From Hyphomicrobiaceae bacterium (GTDB lineage: Bacteria; Pseudomonadota; Alphaproteobacteria; Rhizobiales; Hyphomicrobiaceae): a stretch of 64,000 nucleotides of DNA. Of this stretch, positions 1-8,252 are shown one piece after another (the first letter of the stretch is position 1; every line of letters starts with the position of its first letter). Position numbers and translations under genes: made by a program. The stretch spans positions 124,001 through 188,000 of the forward strand of contig JALHMB010000002.1 in NCBI GenBank assembly GCA_022844275.1, written 5' to 3'. The notes below the pieces were generated by a model. It searched no databases. It saw only the letters and a list, made by a program, of their open reading frames with translations, and was not told the DNA's origin.

Positions 1-1
1 C

Positions 2-346
2 GACGATGCGGCCGATGAAGCGGCATTCTTCGACTGGCGCCGCGCGCATCCCGTGACGATCGGGCATGATGTCTGGATCGGCCATGGTGCGATCATCCTG
101 CCGGGCCGCTCCGTCGGCGACGGTGCGGTCATCGCCGCCGGTGCCGTCGTCACGAAGGATGTGCCGGCCTACAGCATAGTCGCGGGTATGCCGGCCCGCG
201 TCGTGCGGCCGCGGTTCGAAGCAGCCATTGCGACCCGCCTCCAGGCGATGAAGTGGTGGGATTGGAGCCACGAGCAGCTCCGCGGCGCGCTCGAGGATTT
301 CCGGGCACTGCCCGTCGAGGCTTTCCTCGTCAAGCACGGCGGATAG
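2..346 (+). CDS. Hexapeptide-repeat acyltransferase, C-terminal part (5' truncated by window edge)
   Basis: The reading frame is open to the left edge, so the true start lies outside; a GTG at 53 is internal. The visible 114 residues carry left-handed beta-helix hexapeptide repeats ([17 protein letters not shown], then [17 protein letters not shown] and the [14 protein letters not shown] closing motif), as in the CatB/Vat xenobiotic acetyltransferase superfamily. The [19 protein letters not shown] stretch most resembles the transferases found with phosphonate-degradation (phn) genes. That assignment rests on recalled family resemblance. The acceptor substrate cannot be read from this fragment. 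Confidence 0.75.
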   Translation, partial: DDAADEAAFFDWRRAHPVTIGHDVWIGHGAIILPGRSVGDGAVIAAGAVVTKDVPAYSIVAGMPARVVRPRFEAAIATRLQAMKWWDWSHEQLRGALEDFRALPVEAFLVKHGG

Positions 347-400
347 GTACGAAGACGTTGGCGGACGCCTTGGACGTCCGCCCCCTCGGGAATGCCAACC

Positions 401-1006
401 TCAGATCAGTCCCTCGGCCTTCATGGCAGCCTGGACGGCTGGTCGGGCCTCGACCCTCTTCATATAGCCCTGCAGGTACGGATAGGGCGCGAGGTCGATC
501 TTCGTCGGCGCTGTCCAGCGCATGACTGTGAAGCAGTAGGCATCCGGGCAGGTGAAAGTCTCGCCCATGAGATAGTTGTTCGTGGCGAGATGGGAGTTGA
601 GATGGGCGAAGCGCGTGGCGAGGCGCTCCCTGGTGAGCTGCTTTGCAGCATCGGGCATCTGCGGGTTGAATAGGGGCGAGAAGCCCTTGTGCAACTCGCT
701 CGACACGAAATTGAGCCAGGACTGCATCTTGTAGCGGGCGAGTGTGCCGTTGGCCGGGGCGAGCTCCTTCTCGGGCACCTTGTCGGCAATGTACTGGACG
801 ATGGCGGGCCCTTCGGTCAGCAGAGTGCCGTCGTCGAGGGCGAGCGCCGGCACGTATCCGAGGGGGTTGATGGTACGATAGTCGCTGCCACTGGCGGTAG
901 TCTTGGCGCGGATGTCGGTCTTGACCAGCTCATGTGGCAGACCGGCCTCTTCGAGGACGATATGTGGGGACAGGGAGCATACGCCGGGGGCATAGTAGAG
1001 CTTCAT
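401..1006 (-). CDS. Glutathione S-transferase
   Basis: A 201-residue cytosolic GST, the usual length of the bacterial beta/GstA-like class. The N-terminal thioredoxin-like domain starts MKLYYAPGVCSLSPHIVLEE, where the Cys and Ser near residues 10-12 are at the position of the beta-class catalytic Cys/Ser. NPLGYVPAL gives the cis-Pro loop, DGTLLTEGPAIVQYI the glutathione-binding segment, and the C-terminal half is helical. The ATG at 1006 is chosen over one 18 bases upstream because AGGAG lies just before it and the family starts at MKLYY. It conjugates or reduces electrophiles with glutathione; the substrate is unknown. It stands alone between unrelated genes. Confidence 0.9.
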   Translation of the reverse strand: MKLYYAPGVCSLSPHIVLEEAGLPHELVKTDIRAKTTASGSDYRTINPLGYVPALALDDGTLLTEGPAIVQYIADKVPEKELAPANGTLARYKMQSWLNFVSSELHKGFSPLFNPQMPDAAKQLTRERLATRFAHLNSHLATNNYLMGETFTCPDAYCFTVMRWTAPTKIDLAPYPYLQGYMKRVEARPAVQAAMKAEGLI

Positions 1007-1261
1007 GAGCCGACTCCTGATCATCTGTTATGGGATTGAGCTGGTTGTCGGCTGATTGAGGCACATTGCGCGCCGCGCGTCGAGGGAACCGCAGCTTCTC
1101 ACCGCGAATTGATGCACGAGGCCACGCCCCTAGCGCAGCAGTTCCCCGCGTCACTGGACCGGCGCGAGCTTTTGTGTAGGATCACTCCAAATTTCGGCCC
1201 GGACGAAAGGGCCTCGACTTAGGCCCATGTAGAAGCGGGATTTTCGGGGGGCAGCGGAGAG

Positions 1262-2110
1262 ATGGCAACTGCAGGTGGCGATGCGCCGAGGTCGGCCGCT
1301 GGTCTGATGGCCGGCAAGCGGGGCCTTATCATGGGGCTGGCCAACAGCCGCTCGATCGCCTGGGGCATATCGAAGGCCTGCGCGGCCGAGGGTGCGGAGC
1401 TTGCGTTTACCTATCAGGGTGATGCGCTGAAAAAGCGCGTCGAGCCGCTGGCAGCGGAGCTCGGCTCAAAGATCGTGCTGCCCTGCGACGTGATGGACTA
1501 TGCGTCCGTGGACGCCGTATTCGAGGCCCTGAAGACGCAGTGGGGCCGGCTCGATTTCCTCGTGCACGCCATTGCCTTTTCGGACAAGGCGGAGCTCGAC
1601 GGGCGGTACGTGGACACGAGCGAGCGCAACTTCGTCCAATCCATGCTGATCTCCTGCTACTCCTTCACGGCGCTAGCCCAGCGAGCCGAGAAGCTGATGA
1701 CGGATGGCGGCTCGCTGCTGACGCTTACCTACTACGGCGCCGAGAAGGTCATGCCGCACTACAATGTCATGGGCGTTGCCAAGGCCGCGCTCGAGGCGAG
1801 CGTGCGCTATCTGGCGGCCGACCTCGGCAAGCAGGGCATTCGCGTCAACGCGATCTCGGCCGGACCGATCAAGACGCTCGCGGCCTCGGGTATTGCGGAC
1901 TTCCGCTACATCCTGCGCTGGAACGAGTACAACTCGGCCCTCAGGCGCAACGTGACCATCGAGGAGGTCGGCGGCTCGGCGCTCTATCTGCTCTCCGATC
2001 TCGGTCGCGCCGTCACCGGCGAGATCCATCACGTCGATTCGGGCTACCACATCCAGGGCATGAAGAACGAGGATGCGCCCGACATCTCGGTCGTGAAGGG
2101 TGAGGGCTGA
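1262..2110 (+). CDS. fabI: Enoyl-[acyl-carrier-protein] reductase (NADH), FabI
   Basis: A 282-residue short-chain dehydrogenase of the FabI type, which reduces trans-2-enoyl-ACP in the last step of each fatty-acid elongation cycle. Residues 18-38 hold the nucleotide-binding segment GKRGLIMGLANSRSIAWGI. The catalytic residues are visible as Tyr157, Tyr167 and Lys174 in the YYGAEK and YNVMGVAK motifs, corresponding to E. coli Tyr146, Tyr156 and Lys163. The N-terminus is about 15 residues longer than usual, so an internal ATG at 1307 is an alternative start. arfB follows after 30 bases on the same strand. Confidence 0.97.
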   Translation: MATAGGDAPRSAAGLMAGKRGLIMGLANSRSIAWGISKACAAEGAELAFTYQGDALKKRVEPLAAELGSKIVLPCDVMDYASVDAVFEALKTQWGRLDFLVHAIAFSDKAELDGRYVDTSERNFVQSMLISCYSFTALAQRAEKLMTDGGSLLTLTYYGAEKVMPHYNVMGVAKAALEASVRYLAADLGKQGIRVNAISAGPIKTLAASGIADFRYILRWNEYNSALRRNVTIEEVGGSALYLLSDLGRAVTGEIHHVDSGYHIQGMKNEDAPDISVVKGEG

Positions 2111-2140
2111 GCCCCCGCGAGACCCTATGAGCAGGACGCG

Positions 2141-2584
2141 ATGAGCGAGGGGCACCACGAGGGCTTGCGCGTCGATGCCCGCACCCACATTCCCGAGGCA
2201 GAGCTGAGCGAGAGCTTCATTCGCTCCTCTGGGCCTGGTGGCCAGAACGTCAACAAAGTCGCGACGGCGGTCGAGCTTCGGTTCGACGTGCGCGGCAGCC
2301 CGAGCTTGGCTCCGCCCGTGCGCCGCCGCCTCGAGCGTCTCGCTGGCCGCCGTCTCACCAAGGACGGTGTGATCGTCATCCGCGCTGACCGCTTCCGCAC
2401 GCAGGACATGAACCGCAGCGAGGCGCGTGAGCGTCTCGCGGAGCTCATTCGCGAGGCCGCGACACCTCTGAAGCCGCGTATCAAGACCAAGCCAAGCAAG
2501 GCCAGCCGCGAGCGACGCCTAAAGTCCAAGGAAGAGCGTGGCCAAGTAAAACGCGGGCGCCAGAAGCGCATTTCATTCGACTGA
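2141..2584 (+). CDS. arfB: Alternative ribosome-rescue factor / peptidyl-tRNA hydrolase ArfB (YaeJ)
   Basis: A 147-residue class-I release-factor-like protein. The catalytic GGQ is at residues 33-35 in SSGPGGQNVNKVATAVEL. A strongly basic tail (KPSKASRERRLKSKEER to the end) is the part that in E. coli ArfB enters the empty mRNA channel. It hydrolyses peptidyl-tRNA on stalled ribosomes that lack a stop codon. It lies between fabI and the M17 peptidase on the same strand with short gaps (about 30 and 50 bases), so co-transcription is likely. Confidence 0.95.
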   Translation: MSEGHHEGLRVDARTHIPEAELSESFIRSSGPGGQNVNKVATAVELRFDVRGSPSLAPPVRRRLERLAGRRLTKDGVIVIRADRFRTQDMNRSEARERLAELIREAATPLKPRIKTKPSKASRERRLKSKEERGQVKRGRQKRISFD

Positions 2585-2633
2585 GGGCATCGGGCCGAGG
2601 GCTGACACGAAGGGCATGGGAAGTGGGGAAGAC

Positions 2634-4058
2634 ATGATGATTTCGGATCGGCGGCCGGACGAGGTGCTGATCGCATCGGATGGAAGCGCGACGGGCGTGC
2701 CCATCTGGCTCGCGCCGCAGGGCGGGTGGAAAGCGGCGCTCGCGCATTTGCCAAGCACGCAATTGGCTTGGCTCGACGCCAATGGGTTTGACGGTGCCCT
2801 GCGCAAGCACGTGCTGCTTCCCGGTTCGGCGGGAACGATCGAGGGTGTCGTGCTTGGTATCGGCATGCCCGATGGTGCCAATGTCGCGGTCTCGACGGCG
2901 ACACTCTTCGGGACGCTGCCGCCATTGCTGCCGGCGGGCACATACCGCCTTGGCGACCCCTCCGCCTGCGATCCGACCATGGCGGCGATCGCCTGGGGTC
3001 TCGGCTCTTATGCTTTCCGCCGCTACAAGGCGAATGGGATGCGCAAGGGCCCCGTGCTCATCATGCCCGAGACGGCAGATGCCAAGCAGGCCATGGCCGC
3101 CGTCGAGGGTATTTGGCTCGGCCGCGATCTCATCAACACGCCGTCCAATGACATGGGGCCGGCGGAGCTGGAGATCGCCGCCCGTGCGCTCGGAGCGCGT
3201 CACGATGCGACCGTCGATGCCGTGATTGGCGATGATCTCATCGAGAAGAATTTCCCGCTCATTCACGCTGTCGGCCGGGCGAGTGTACGCCCGCCGCGCC
3301 TCATCGATCTCACCTGGGGACGAGCCGACGCGGTAAAAATCACGCTGATCGGCAAAGGCATCTGCTTCGATACGGGTGGCCTCGATATCAAGACCGCGAG
3401 CGGCATGCTGCTCATGAAGAAGGACATGGGCGGTGCGGCAGCGGCGCTCGCACTCGCGCACATGATCATGAGTGCCGGCCTCGACGTGCGCTTGCGCGTG
3501 TTGATTCCGGCGGCCGAGAATGCCATTGCCGGCGCCGCTTTCCGGCCGAGCGACGTGATCCGCTCGCGCGCGGGCATAACCGTCGAGATCGGCAACACGG
3601 ATGCCGAGGGCCGTCTCGTGCTCGCCGATGCGCTGGCGCTCGCCGACGAGGAAGCGCCCGATCATCTCTTCACGTTCGCCACGCTGACGGGCGCGGCGCG
3701 GGTCGCGCTCGGCCCCGACGTGGCGCCCTTCTTCTGCGATGACGAAAGCCTCGCGAGTGAGATCGGCGCGGCTGGCGCTGCCGTTGCCGATCCGGTCTGG
3801 CGCCTGCCGCTGACGACACCCTACGAGTCCTGGCTCGAGAGTAACGTCGCCGACATGAACAACGTCGCCGAGGGCGGATTTGCCGGCGCCGTGGTGGCCG
3901 CCATCTTTCTCAAGCGCTTCGTCAAGCAGGCGCGTGCGTTCGCGCATTTCGATATCTATGGCTGGCGTCCGTCGCCGCGCGCCCTGGGGCCGAAGGGTGG
4001 CGAGCCACAGGCTGCGCGGGCTATGTTTGAGGTCGTACGCCGCATTGCCGGGAGTTGA
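2634..4058 (+). CDS. Leucyl aminopeptidase family protein (peptidase M17)
   Basis: About 474 residues, typical of the M17 cytosolic aminopeptidases. The C-terminal catalytic domain has the metal-binding Lys in LIGKGICFDTGGLD (Lys near 241) and the family signature NTDAEGRLVLADAL (about residues 321-334), with the conserved Asp/Glu ligands. The N-terminal third is the variable macro-like domain. Start 2634 (or the adjacent ATG at 2637) is preferred because GGGGA lies just upstream; an in-frame ATG at 2616 would add six residues. It removes N-terminal amino acids using two divalent metals. The NlpC/P60 gene starts 10 bases downstream, so the two probably share an operon. Confidence 0.95.
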   Translation: MMISDRRPDEVLIASDGSATGVPIWLAPQGGWKAALAHLPSTQLAWLDANGFDGALRKHVLLPGSAGTIEGVVLGIGMPDGANVAVSTATLFGTLPPLLPAGTYRLGDPSACDPTMAAIAWGLGSYAFRRYKANGMRKGPVLIMPETADAKQAMAAVEGIWLGRDLINTPSNDMGPAELEIAARALGARHDATVDAVIGDDLIEKNFPLIHAVGRASVRPPRLIDLTWGRADAVKITLIGKGICFDTGGLDIKTASGMLLMKKDMGGAAAALALAHMIMSAGLDVRLRVLIPAAENAIAGAAFRPSDVIRSRAGITVEIGNTDAEGRLVLADALALADEEAPDHLFTFATLTGAARVALGPDVAPFFCDDESLASEIGAAGAAVADPVWRLPLTTPYESWLESNVADMNNVAEGGFAGAVVAAIFLKRFVKQARAFAHFDIYGWRPSPRALGPKGGEPQAARAMFEVVRRIAGS

Positions 4059-4068
4059 TAGTACGCGC

Positions 4069-4920
4069 ATGGACCAGCCGCTCGATCCGCGCCGCCATGC
4101 CTTTCGGGAGGATCTGGCGGACGCGCGTCTGCAAGGCCGCGTCGCGGCGGCGCGCTTTGTCGAGGGACGACCGGGACAGGTCCGCGTTGCGATCGCGCCC
4201 GTGTTCGGCACACCCGATGCTGGCACGGCGCTGACGACGCAGCTCCTGTTCGGCGAGACGGTTCGCGTCTTCGAGGAAAGCGACGGCTGGGCTTGGCTGC
4301 AGGGTGATGCCGATGGCTATGTCGGCTATGCGCCCGCGGCCGCAATCGGACGCGAGATCGGCACGCCGACGCATCGCCTCTCGGCCCTATCGGCTCCAGC
4401 GCTCGCGCGACCCGCGCTCAAATCGCCGCCGCTCGTCGATCTGCCCATGGGCGCTCGTCTCACCGTCGAGCGCGAGGAGAACGGCTTCGCCGTGCTGGCG
4501 ATCGGCGCTTTCGTGCCGATGCAACATCTCGTGCCGGTCGATGCGCGCGCGGCGGATTTCGTCGCGATCGCGGAACAGTTCCTCGGTGCGCCCTATCTCT
4601 GGGGTGGCCGTACGCGCGCCGGGCTCGACTGCTCGGGCCTCGTGCAGGTTGCCATGCAGGCGACGGGTATTTCCCCGCCACGCGACAGCGACATGCAGCA
4701 AGCCGAGGTCGGCAGTGCGATCGACGTGAGCGATAATCTCGCCGGACCGCGTCGCGGTGATCTCGTGTTCTGGCGCGGTCACGTCGGCATCATGACCGAT
4801 GCAGCGCATATGCTGCACGCCAATGCGCATCACATGCGCGTCGTCGTCGAGCCATTGGCGGAGGCTGTCGCCCGCATCAAAGCGACCGGCAACGAGATCA
4901 TCGGCGTGCGGCGGCCGTAG
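4069..4920 (+). CDS. C40 (NlpC/P60) peptidase with N-terminal SH3-like domains
   Basis: A 283-residue protein. Residues about 35-155 form two SH3-like segments (for example VRVFEESDGWAWLQG), and residues 160-283 form an NlpC/P60 domain. The catalytic triad is visible: Cys188 in GLDCSGLVQ, His238 in GHVGIM and His250 in MLHANAHHM. The family cleaves peptide cross-bridges in murein or related D-gamma-glutamyl links. No signal peptide is evident, so export is uncertain. The ATG at 4069 follows GGGAG and sits 10 bases after the M17 peptidase stop, suggesting a peptidase operon. Confidence 0.92.
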   Translation: MDQPLDPRRHAFREDLADARLQGRVAAARFVEGRPGQVRVAIAPVFGTPDAGTALTTQLLFGETVRVFEESDGWAWLQGDADGYVGYAPAAAIGREIGTPTHRLSALSAPALARPALKSPPLVDLPMGARLTVEREENGFAVLAIGAFVPMQHLVPVDARAADFVAIAEQFLGAPYLWGGRTRAGLDCSGLVQVAMQATGISPPRDSDMQQAEVGSAIDVSDNLAGPRRGDLVFWRGHVGIMTDAAHMLHANAHHMRVVVEPLAEAVARIKATGNEIIGVRRP

Positions 4921-4971
4921 GCGTAAGGTCGCTTCGCGAGCGTCAACGTATGCCGCGGCCCCTCATCCTAA

Positions 4972-5130
4972 CCTTCTCCCCGTCAGGACGGGGAGAAGGT
5001 ACCTGATGCGCTCGCCGCGAGCGTCAGCTCATAAGAGCGGGTGAGTCCGGGAGGGTGTCCCTCGTCGTGTCGAAGACGCGCCTCCGGCACAGTGGGGTCT
5101 GGAGCGAAAGCCCCGCTCGCGAAACGACGT
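4972..5130 (+). repeat. Dispersed hairpin-rich intergenic element, copy A
   Basis: About 159 bases between two convergent genes. It begins with the inverted repeat CCTTCTCCCCGT-CAGG-ACGGGGAGAAGG. A GCGCTCGCCGCGAGCG palindrome, a GGGAGGGTGTCCCTC stem-loop, a GCGAAAGCCCC segment and the end GCGAAACGAC follow. The same modules occur in the same order, on the opposite strand, at 59022-59174. A shorter related copy is at 21078-21145. All three lie between convergent genes, so a role as terminator or mRNA-end stabiliser is likely. Confidence 0.8.
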
Positions 5131-5135
5131 GCATC

Positions 5136-5609
5136 TCACAGTCGATACGGCAAATACCACTTATTTTCACGCGTCATGACGCCAGGCTTCACGCCCATCA
5201 CGAGCCAGCGCTCAGCCTTCCAGGCTGGACCGTCGGGGAGTCGTATCTCCGTCTCGATCGCCAGCAGAAGTCCCGTCATCGCGCTCGACTTCGTGCGCGT
5301 CAGAACGCGGCCGGCAGCGATGGCTTCCGCCATGGCCGGCAGGCGATCGAGCTCATCGCTGCCGCGGTTCTCATAAGACTCCGGCCCGATCGCGAGATCG
5401 CACGTCTGGCGCAGGTGCAGGACGATTTCGAACGAGCAGGCGCCGGCGGCATATGGCGTGACGGCAAGGCGCCAGAACGTTGCGGCGGCTTCCTCGTCGG
5501 TGTGTGCGCAATCGGCAAGCGCGCGATGCCATTGCTGGAGCGCGGCGATCGTGCGGTCACGCTTCGCGCGGAAGACATCATCGGGCAGCATTCGGTCCGC
5601 CCCTTCCAT
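5136..5609 (-). CDS. Hypothetical protein
   Basis: A 157-residue soluble protein with no signal peptide or membrane segment and no motif I recognise. It is mixed helical with several Trp residues; the C-terminal part (AWKAERWLVMGVKPGVMTRE, ending NKWYLPYRL) looks beta-rich. The ATG at 5609 lies 6 bases downstream of the pheA stop on the same strand, so it is probably translated with pheA. Codon use matches its neighbours and the ORF has no competing frame. It could be a lineage-specific accessory protein; no function is proposed. Confidence 0.75.
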   Translation of the reverse strand: MEGADRMLPDDVFRAKRDRTIAALQQWHRALADCAHTDEEAAATFWRLAVTPYAAGACSFEIVLHLRQTCDLAIGPESYENRGSDELDRLPAMAEAIAAGRVLTRTKSSAMTGLLLAIETEIRLPDGPAWKAERWLVMGVKPGVMTRENKWYLPYRL

Positions 5610-5615
5610 GCGTGA

Positions 5616-6542
5616 TCACCCGGGCGCGATGGCCGCCCGCGCGGCGGCTTTGCGGGCGATCTCGATGCGATAGGGGCTCGCCGGATAGGTGCCGAGAATG
5701 CGCAGCTCCGTCGAGAAGAAAGAGAGCTCTTCGAGCGCGAGCCGCACTGGCCGGTCGTTCGGATGGCCCTCGATATCGGCGTAGAACATGGTCGCCACGA
5801 ACTCGCCGTTTACCTGGTAGGACTCGAGCTTCGTCATGTTCACGCCATTTGTCGCAAAGCCGCCCATGGCCTTGTAGAGCGCTGCCGGCACGTTGCGCAC
5901 ATTGAAGATGAAAGTCGTCACGACCGGGCCGTTGCCTGGCTCGGCGTCCTCGGGCTCGCCCGAAAGCACGACGAAGCGCGTGGTGTTGTGCTTGGCGTCC
6001 TCGACGTCCTCGGCGAGGATGTCGAGGCCGTAGATGTCGGCGGCAATGCGCGGCGCGAGGGCGGCCCGCGAGCGATCGCCCCACTCCGCCACCTGCCGCG
6101 CCGCGCCCGCGGTATCGCCGGCGATGTGCGCCTTGAGATTGTGCTTGCGGATGATGTTGCGGCACTGGCCGAGGGCGTGGATGTGGCTGTAGACGTCCGT
6201 GATATCAGCGATCGTCGTGCCCTTGAGCGCCATGAGCTGGAAGCGGATCGGCAGGAAGTGCTCGCCGACGATGTAGAGGCCTGACTGAGGCAGCAGGTGG
6301 TGGATGTCCGCGACGCGGCCGGCGAGCGAGTTCTCGATCGGGATCATGGCGTACCGCGCTTCACCCGACTTCACGGCAGCGATGGCGTCCTCGAAGGTGG
6401 GGCAGGGCAGCGGCTCGTGGCCCGGGAAGACCTCGTTGCAGGCGAGATGCGAATTGGCACCGGGCTCGCCCTGGTAGGAAATGCGATGGCGCTCGGCGGT
6501 GGCGGACGGGCCCGCCGCGGTGGGGGACTTCTTAAGCGACAT
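5616..6542 (-). CDS. pheA: Prephenate dehydratase
   Basis: A 308-residue monofunctional prephenate dehydratase, which converts prephenate to phenylpyruvate in phenylalanine synthesis. The catalytic domain starts at ISYQGEPGANSHLA (about residue 21) and carries the diagnostic TRF motif at 188-190 (HNTTRFVVL). A C-terminal ACT domain (about 205-290, with VNMTKLESYQV corresponding to the phenylalanine-binding ESRP region) gives feedback control. There is no fused chorismate mutase, as is usual in alphaproteobacteria. It follows kdsB on the same strand, an arrangement common in Rhizobiales. Confidence 0.96.
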   Translation of the reverse strand: MSLKKSPTAAGPSATAERHRISYQGEPGANSHLACNEVFPGHEPLPCPTFEDAIAAVKSGEARYAMIPIENSLAGRVADIHHLLPQSGLYIVGEHFLPIRFQLMALKGTTIADITDVYSHIHALGQCRNIIRKHNLKAHIAGDTAGAARQVAEWGDRSRAALAPRIAADIYGLDILAEDVEDAKHNTTRFVVLSGEPEDAEPGNGPVVTTFIFNVRNVPAALYKAMGGFATNGVNMTKLESYQVNGEFVATMFYADIEGHPNDRPVRLALEELSFFSTELRILGTYPASPYRIEIARKAAARAAIAPG

Positions 6543-6595
6543 GGTGTGAGCCAGACTGGGGTAAGCCAGAAAAAGAGTGAGCCGGAGGAAGAGGT

Positions 6596-7333
6596 TCAGG
6601 CCGGGGCGAGCAGGCGGCGGGCCCGCTCGAGGTCGGCCGGAGTATCGACACCGAGGGGAACCGTGTCAACGAGGCCTACGTCGATGCGCATGCCGGCTTC
6701 GAGCGCCCTAAGCTGTTCTAGACGCTCGCGTTGTTCGAGGGGGGCCGGGGGCAGCGCGACGAACCGCTCCAGCGCCGCCCGCCTATAGGCGTACATGCCG
6801 ATGTGGTGGTAGAGGGGGCCCGCGCCGCTTGGGGCGGTTGCCCGGGTGAAATAGAGCGCGCGCAGACGGTTGGGCCCGATGGGCGTCCCTACGGCCTTGA
6901 CGACATTAGGATTCGCGCGCTCCTCCTCGATCGCGATCTCGCAGGCGATCGTCGAGATGTCGGTGCTGGGTTCGGCCGTGAGCACGTCGAGGCACGTGCG
7001 GATGAGGCGCGGCTCGATGGTCGGAAGATCACCCTGTACATTGATGATGAAGGGCGACTTGCGTTCGGGATCGAGGCTCTCGACGGCCTCGAAGATGCGG
7101 TCCGTACCGTTCTGGTGATCGGACCGCGTCATCTGCGCTTGGCCGCCGGCGGCGCGGACCGCGTCTGCGATCTGCGGGCTGTCGGTTGCGACGACGACGC
7201 GCCCGATATCGGCCTCCATAGCACGGCGCCACACGTGCACGATCATCGGCACGCCGTGAATATCCGCCAGCGGTTTGTCCGGCAGGCGGGTCGAGGCCAT
7301 GCGCGAGGGAATGAGGATCAGCGCGTTCTGCAT
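6596..7333 (-). CDS. kdsB: 3-deoxy-manno-octulosonate cytidylyltransferase
   Basis: 245 residues, full length for KdsB. The N-terminal nucleotidyltransferase signature [15 protein letters not shown] (residues 8-22) and the metal-site motif NVQGDLP (about 98-104) are present, with [11 protein letters not shown]-like [11 protein letters not shown] between them. It couples Kdo to CMP for transfer onto lipid A in LPS inner-core synthesis, in the cytoplasm. It is the first gene of a minus-strand kdsB-pheA-hypothetical group and diverges from the membrane cytochrome gene, the order usually seen in Rhizobiales. Confidence 0.97.
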   Translation of the reverse strand: MQNALILIPSRMASTRLPDKPLADIHGVPMIVHVWRRAMEADIGRVVVATDSPQIADAVRAAGGQAQMTRSDHQNGTDRIFEAVESLDPERKSPFIINVQGDLPTIEPRLIRTCLDVLTAEPSTDISTIACEIAIEEERANPNVVKAVGTPIGPNRLRALYFTRATAPSGAGPLYHHIGMYAYRRAALERFVALPPAPLEQRERLEQLRALEAGMRIDVGLVDTVPLGVDTPADLERARRLLAPA

Positions 7334-7501
7334 ACGCAGCCGGGCTCCGTTGAGAACCGTCCTAAAGAAGTGACAATTGGTCTCGGCTTGTCCTCGTAGA
7401 ACAGTTGCCGTTCAGGTTGCAAGCATCAGTCGAACGCCTATATTGGCGCCGTTCTGGGGAGCCCGGATGAACGCCGGGAACGATGGGGCTGCGGGACGAA
7501 T

Positions 7502-8050
7502 ATGGATTCCTTCGAGTTCAACAAAATTGCCGGTGCGGTGCTTGCGGCGCTGCTGATCATCTTCGGGGGCCGGACGTTCCTCGAAATCGTCGACAAGCCG
7601 CGCAAGGTCGAGGTCGCCGGCTATACGCTGCCCGTGCCCAAGGGTGGACCCGCTGGTGCGCCGGCTGCCGCTCCAGCAGCGTTCGACTTTGCCAAGGAAG
7701 TGCAGCCCTTGCTCGCCAAGGCAAGCGCCGACGCTGGCAAGGACTCGTTCAAGAAGTGCGTGTCCTGCCATACGGTTGACAAGGGCGGCAAGAACGGCAC
7801 CGGCCCCAATCTTTACGGCATTGTTGATCGCGATATCGGCAAGTACGAAGGCTTCAACTACTCGCCTGCGCTTAAGGACAAGGGTGGCAAGTGGGATTGG
7901 GCTCATCTGGCCGCCTATCTGCATAATCCGCGGCAGGCTGTTCCCGGCAATCGCATGGCCTTTCCGGGCGTAAGCGACAATGCCGAGCTGGCCGATCTGC
8001 TCGCATACCTGCGCACGGTTTCGGATGCGCCGGTGGCGCTGCCCAACTAG
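7502..8050 (+). CDS. cycM: Membrane-anchored c-type cytochrome (CycM-like)
   Basis: A 182-residue protein with one N-terminal membrane segment (residues 8-24, uncleaved anchor), an Ala/Pro-rich linker (about 47-60) and a class I cytochrome c domain. The heme site is Cys86-Val-Ser-Cys89-His90, and Met152 in NRMAFPG is the likely axial ligand. In rhizobia CycM carries electrons between the bc1 complex and the aa3 oxidase in the periplasm. It is divergently placed from kdsB-pheA, as in related genomes, which supports the name. Confidence 0.93.
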   Translation: MDSFEFNKIAGAVLAALLIIFGGRTFLEIVDKPRKVEVAGYTLPVPKGGPAGAPAAAPAAFDFAKEVQPLLAKASADAGKDSFKKCVSCHTVDKGGKNGTGPNLYGIVDRDIGKYEGFNYSPALKDKGGKWDWAHLAAYLHNPRQAVPGNRMAFPGVSDNAELADLLAYLRTVSDAPVALPN

Positions 8051-8252
8051 GTGGGTTCGGCTCCGAGCCATACCCTTCCGGGCGCACACCGACGCCGCAG
8101 AGCTGGCGATTTCGCGCATCGGTTGTGGATGGACGATTGTTAACTTGGCAGAAGGCCACAGGGTTCTCATTTTCAGGTCGTCCAGATAATCTGGGCGGGC
8201 CCGGCGCCTCCGTCCGCCCGCGGTGCGTACGGCGTACAACGAGGTCTGAAAT

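Noticed and set aside
2481-4226. Long minus-strand open frame opposite the M17 peptidase
   Set aside because: It is Arg/Ala/His-rich, lacks recognisable domains and lies opposite a well-supported peptidase; in GC-rich DNA the complementary frame is often open by chance.
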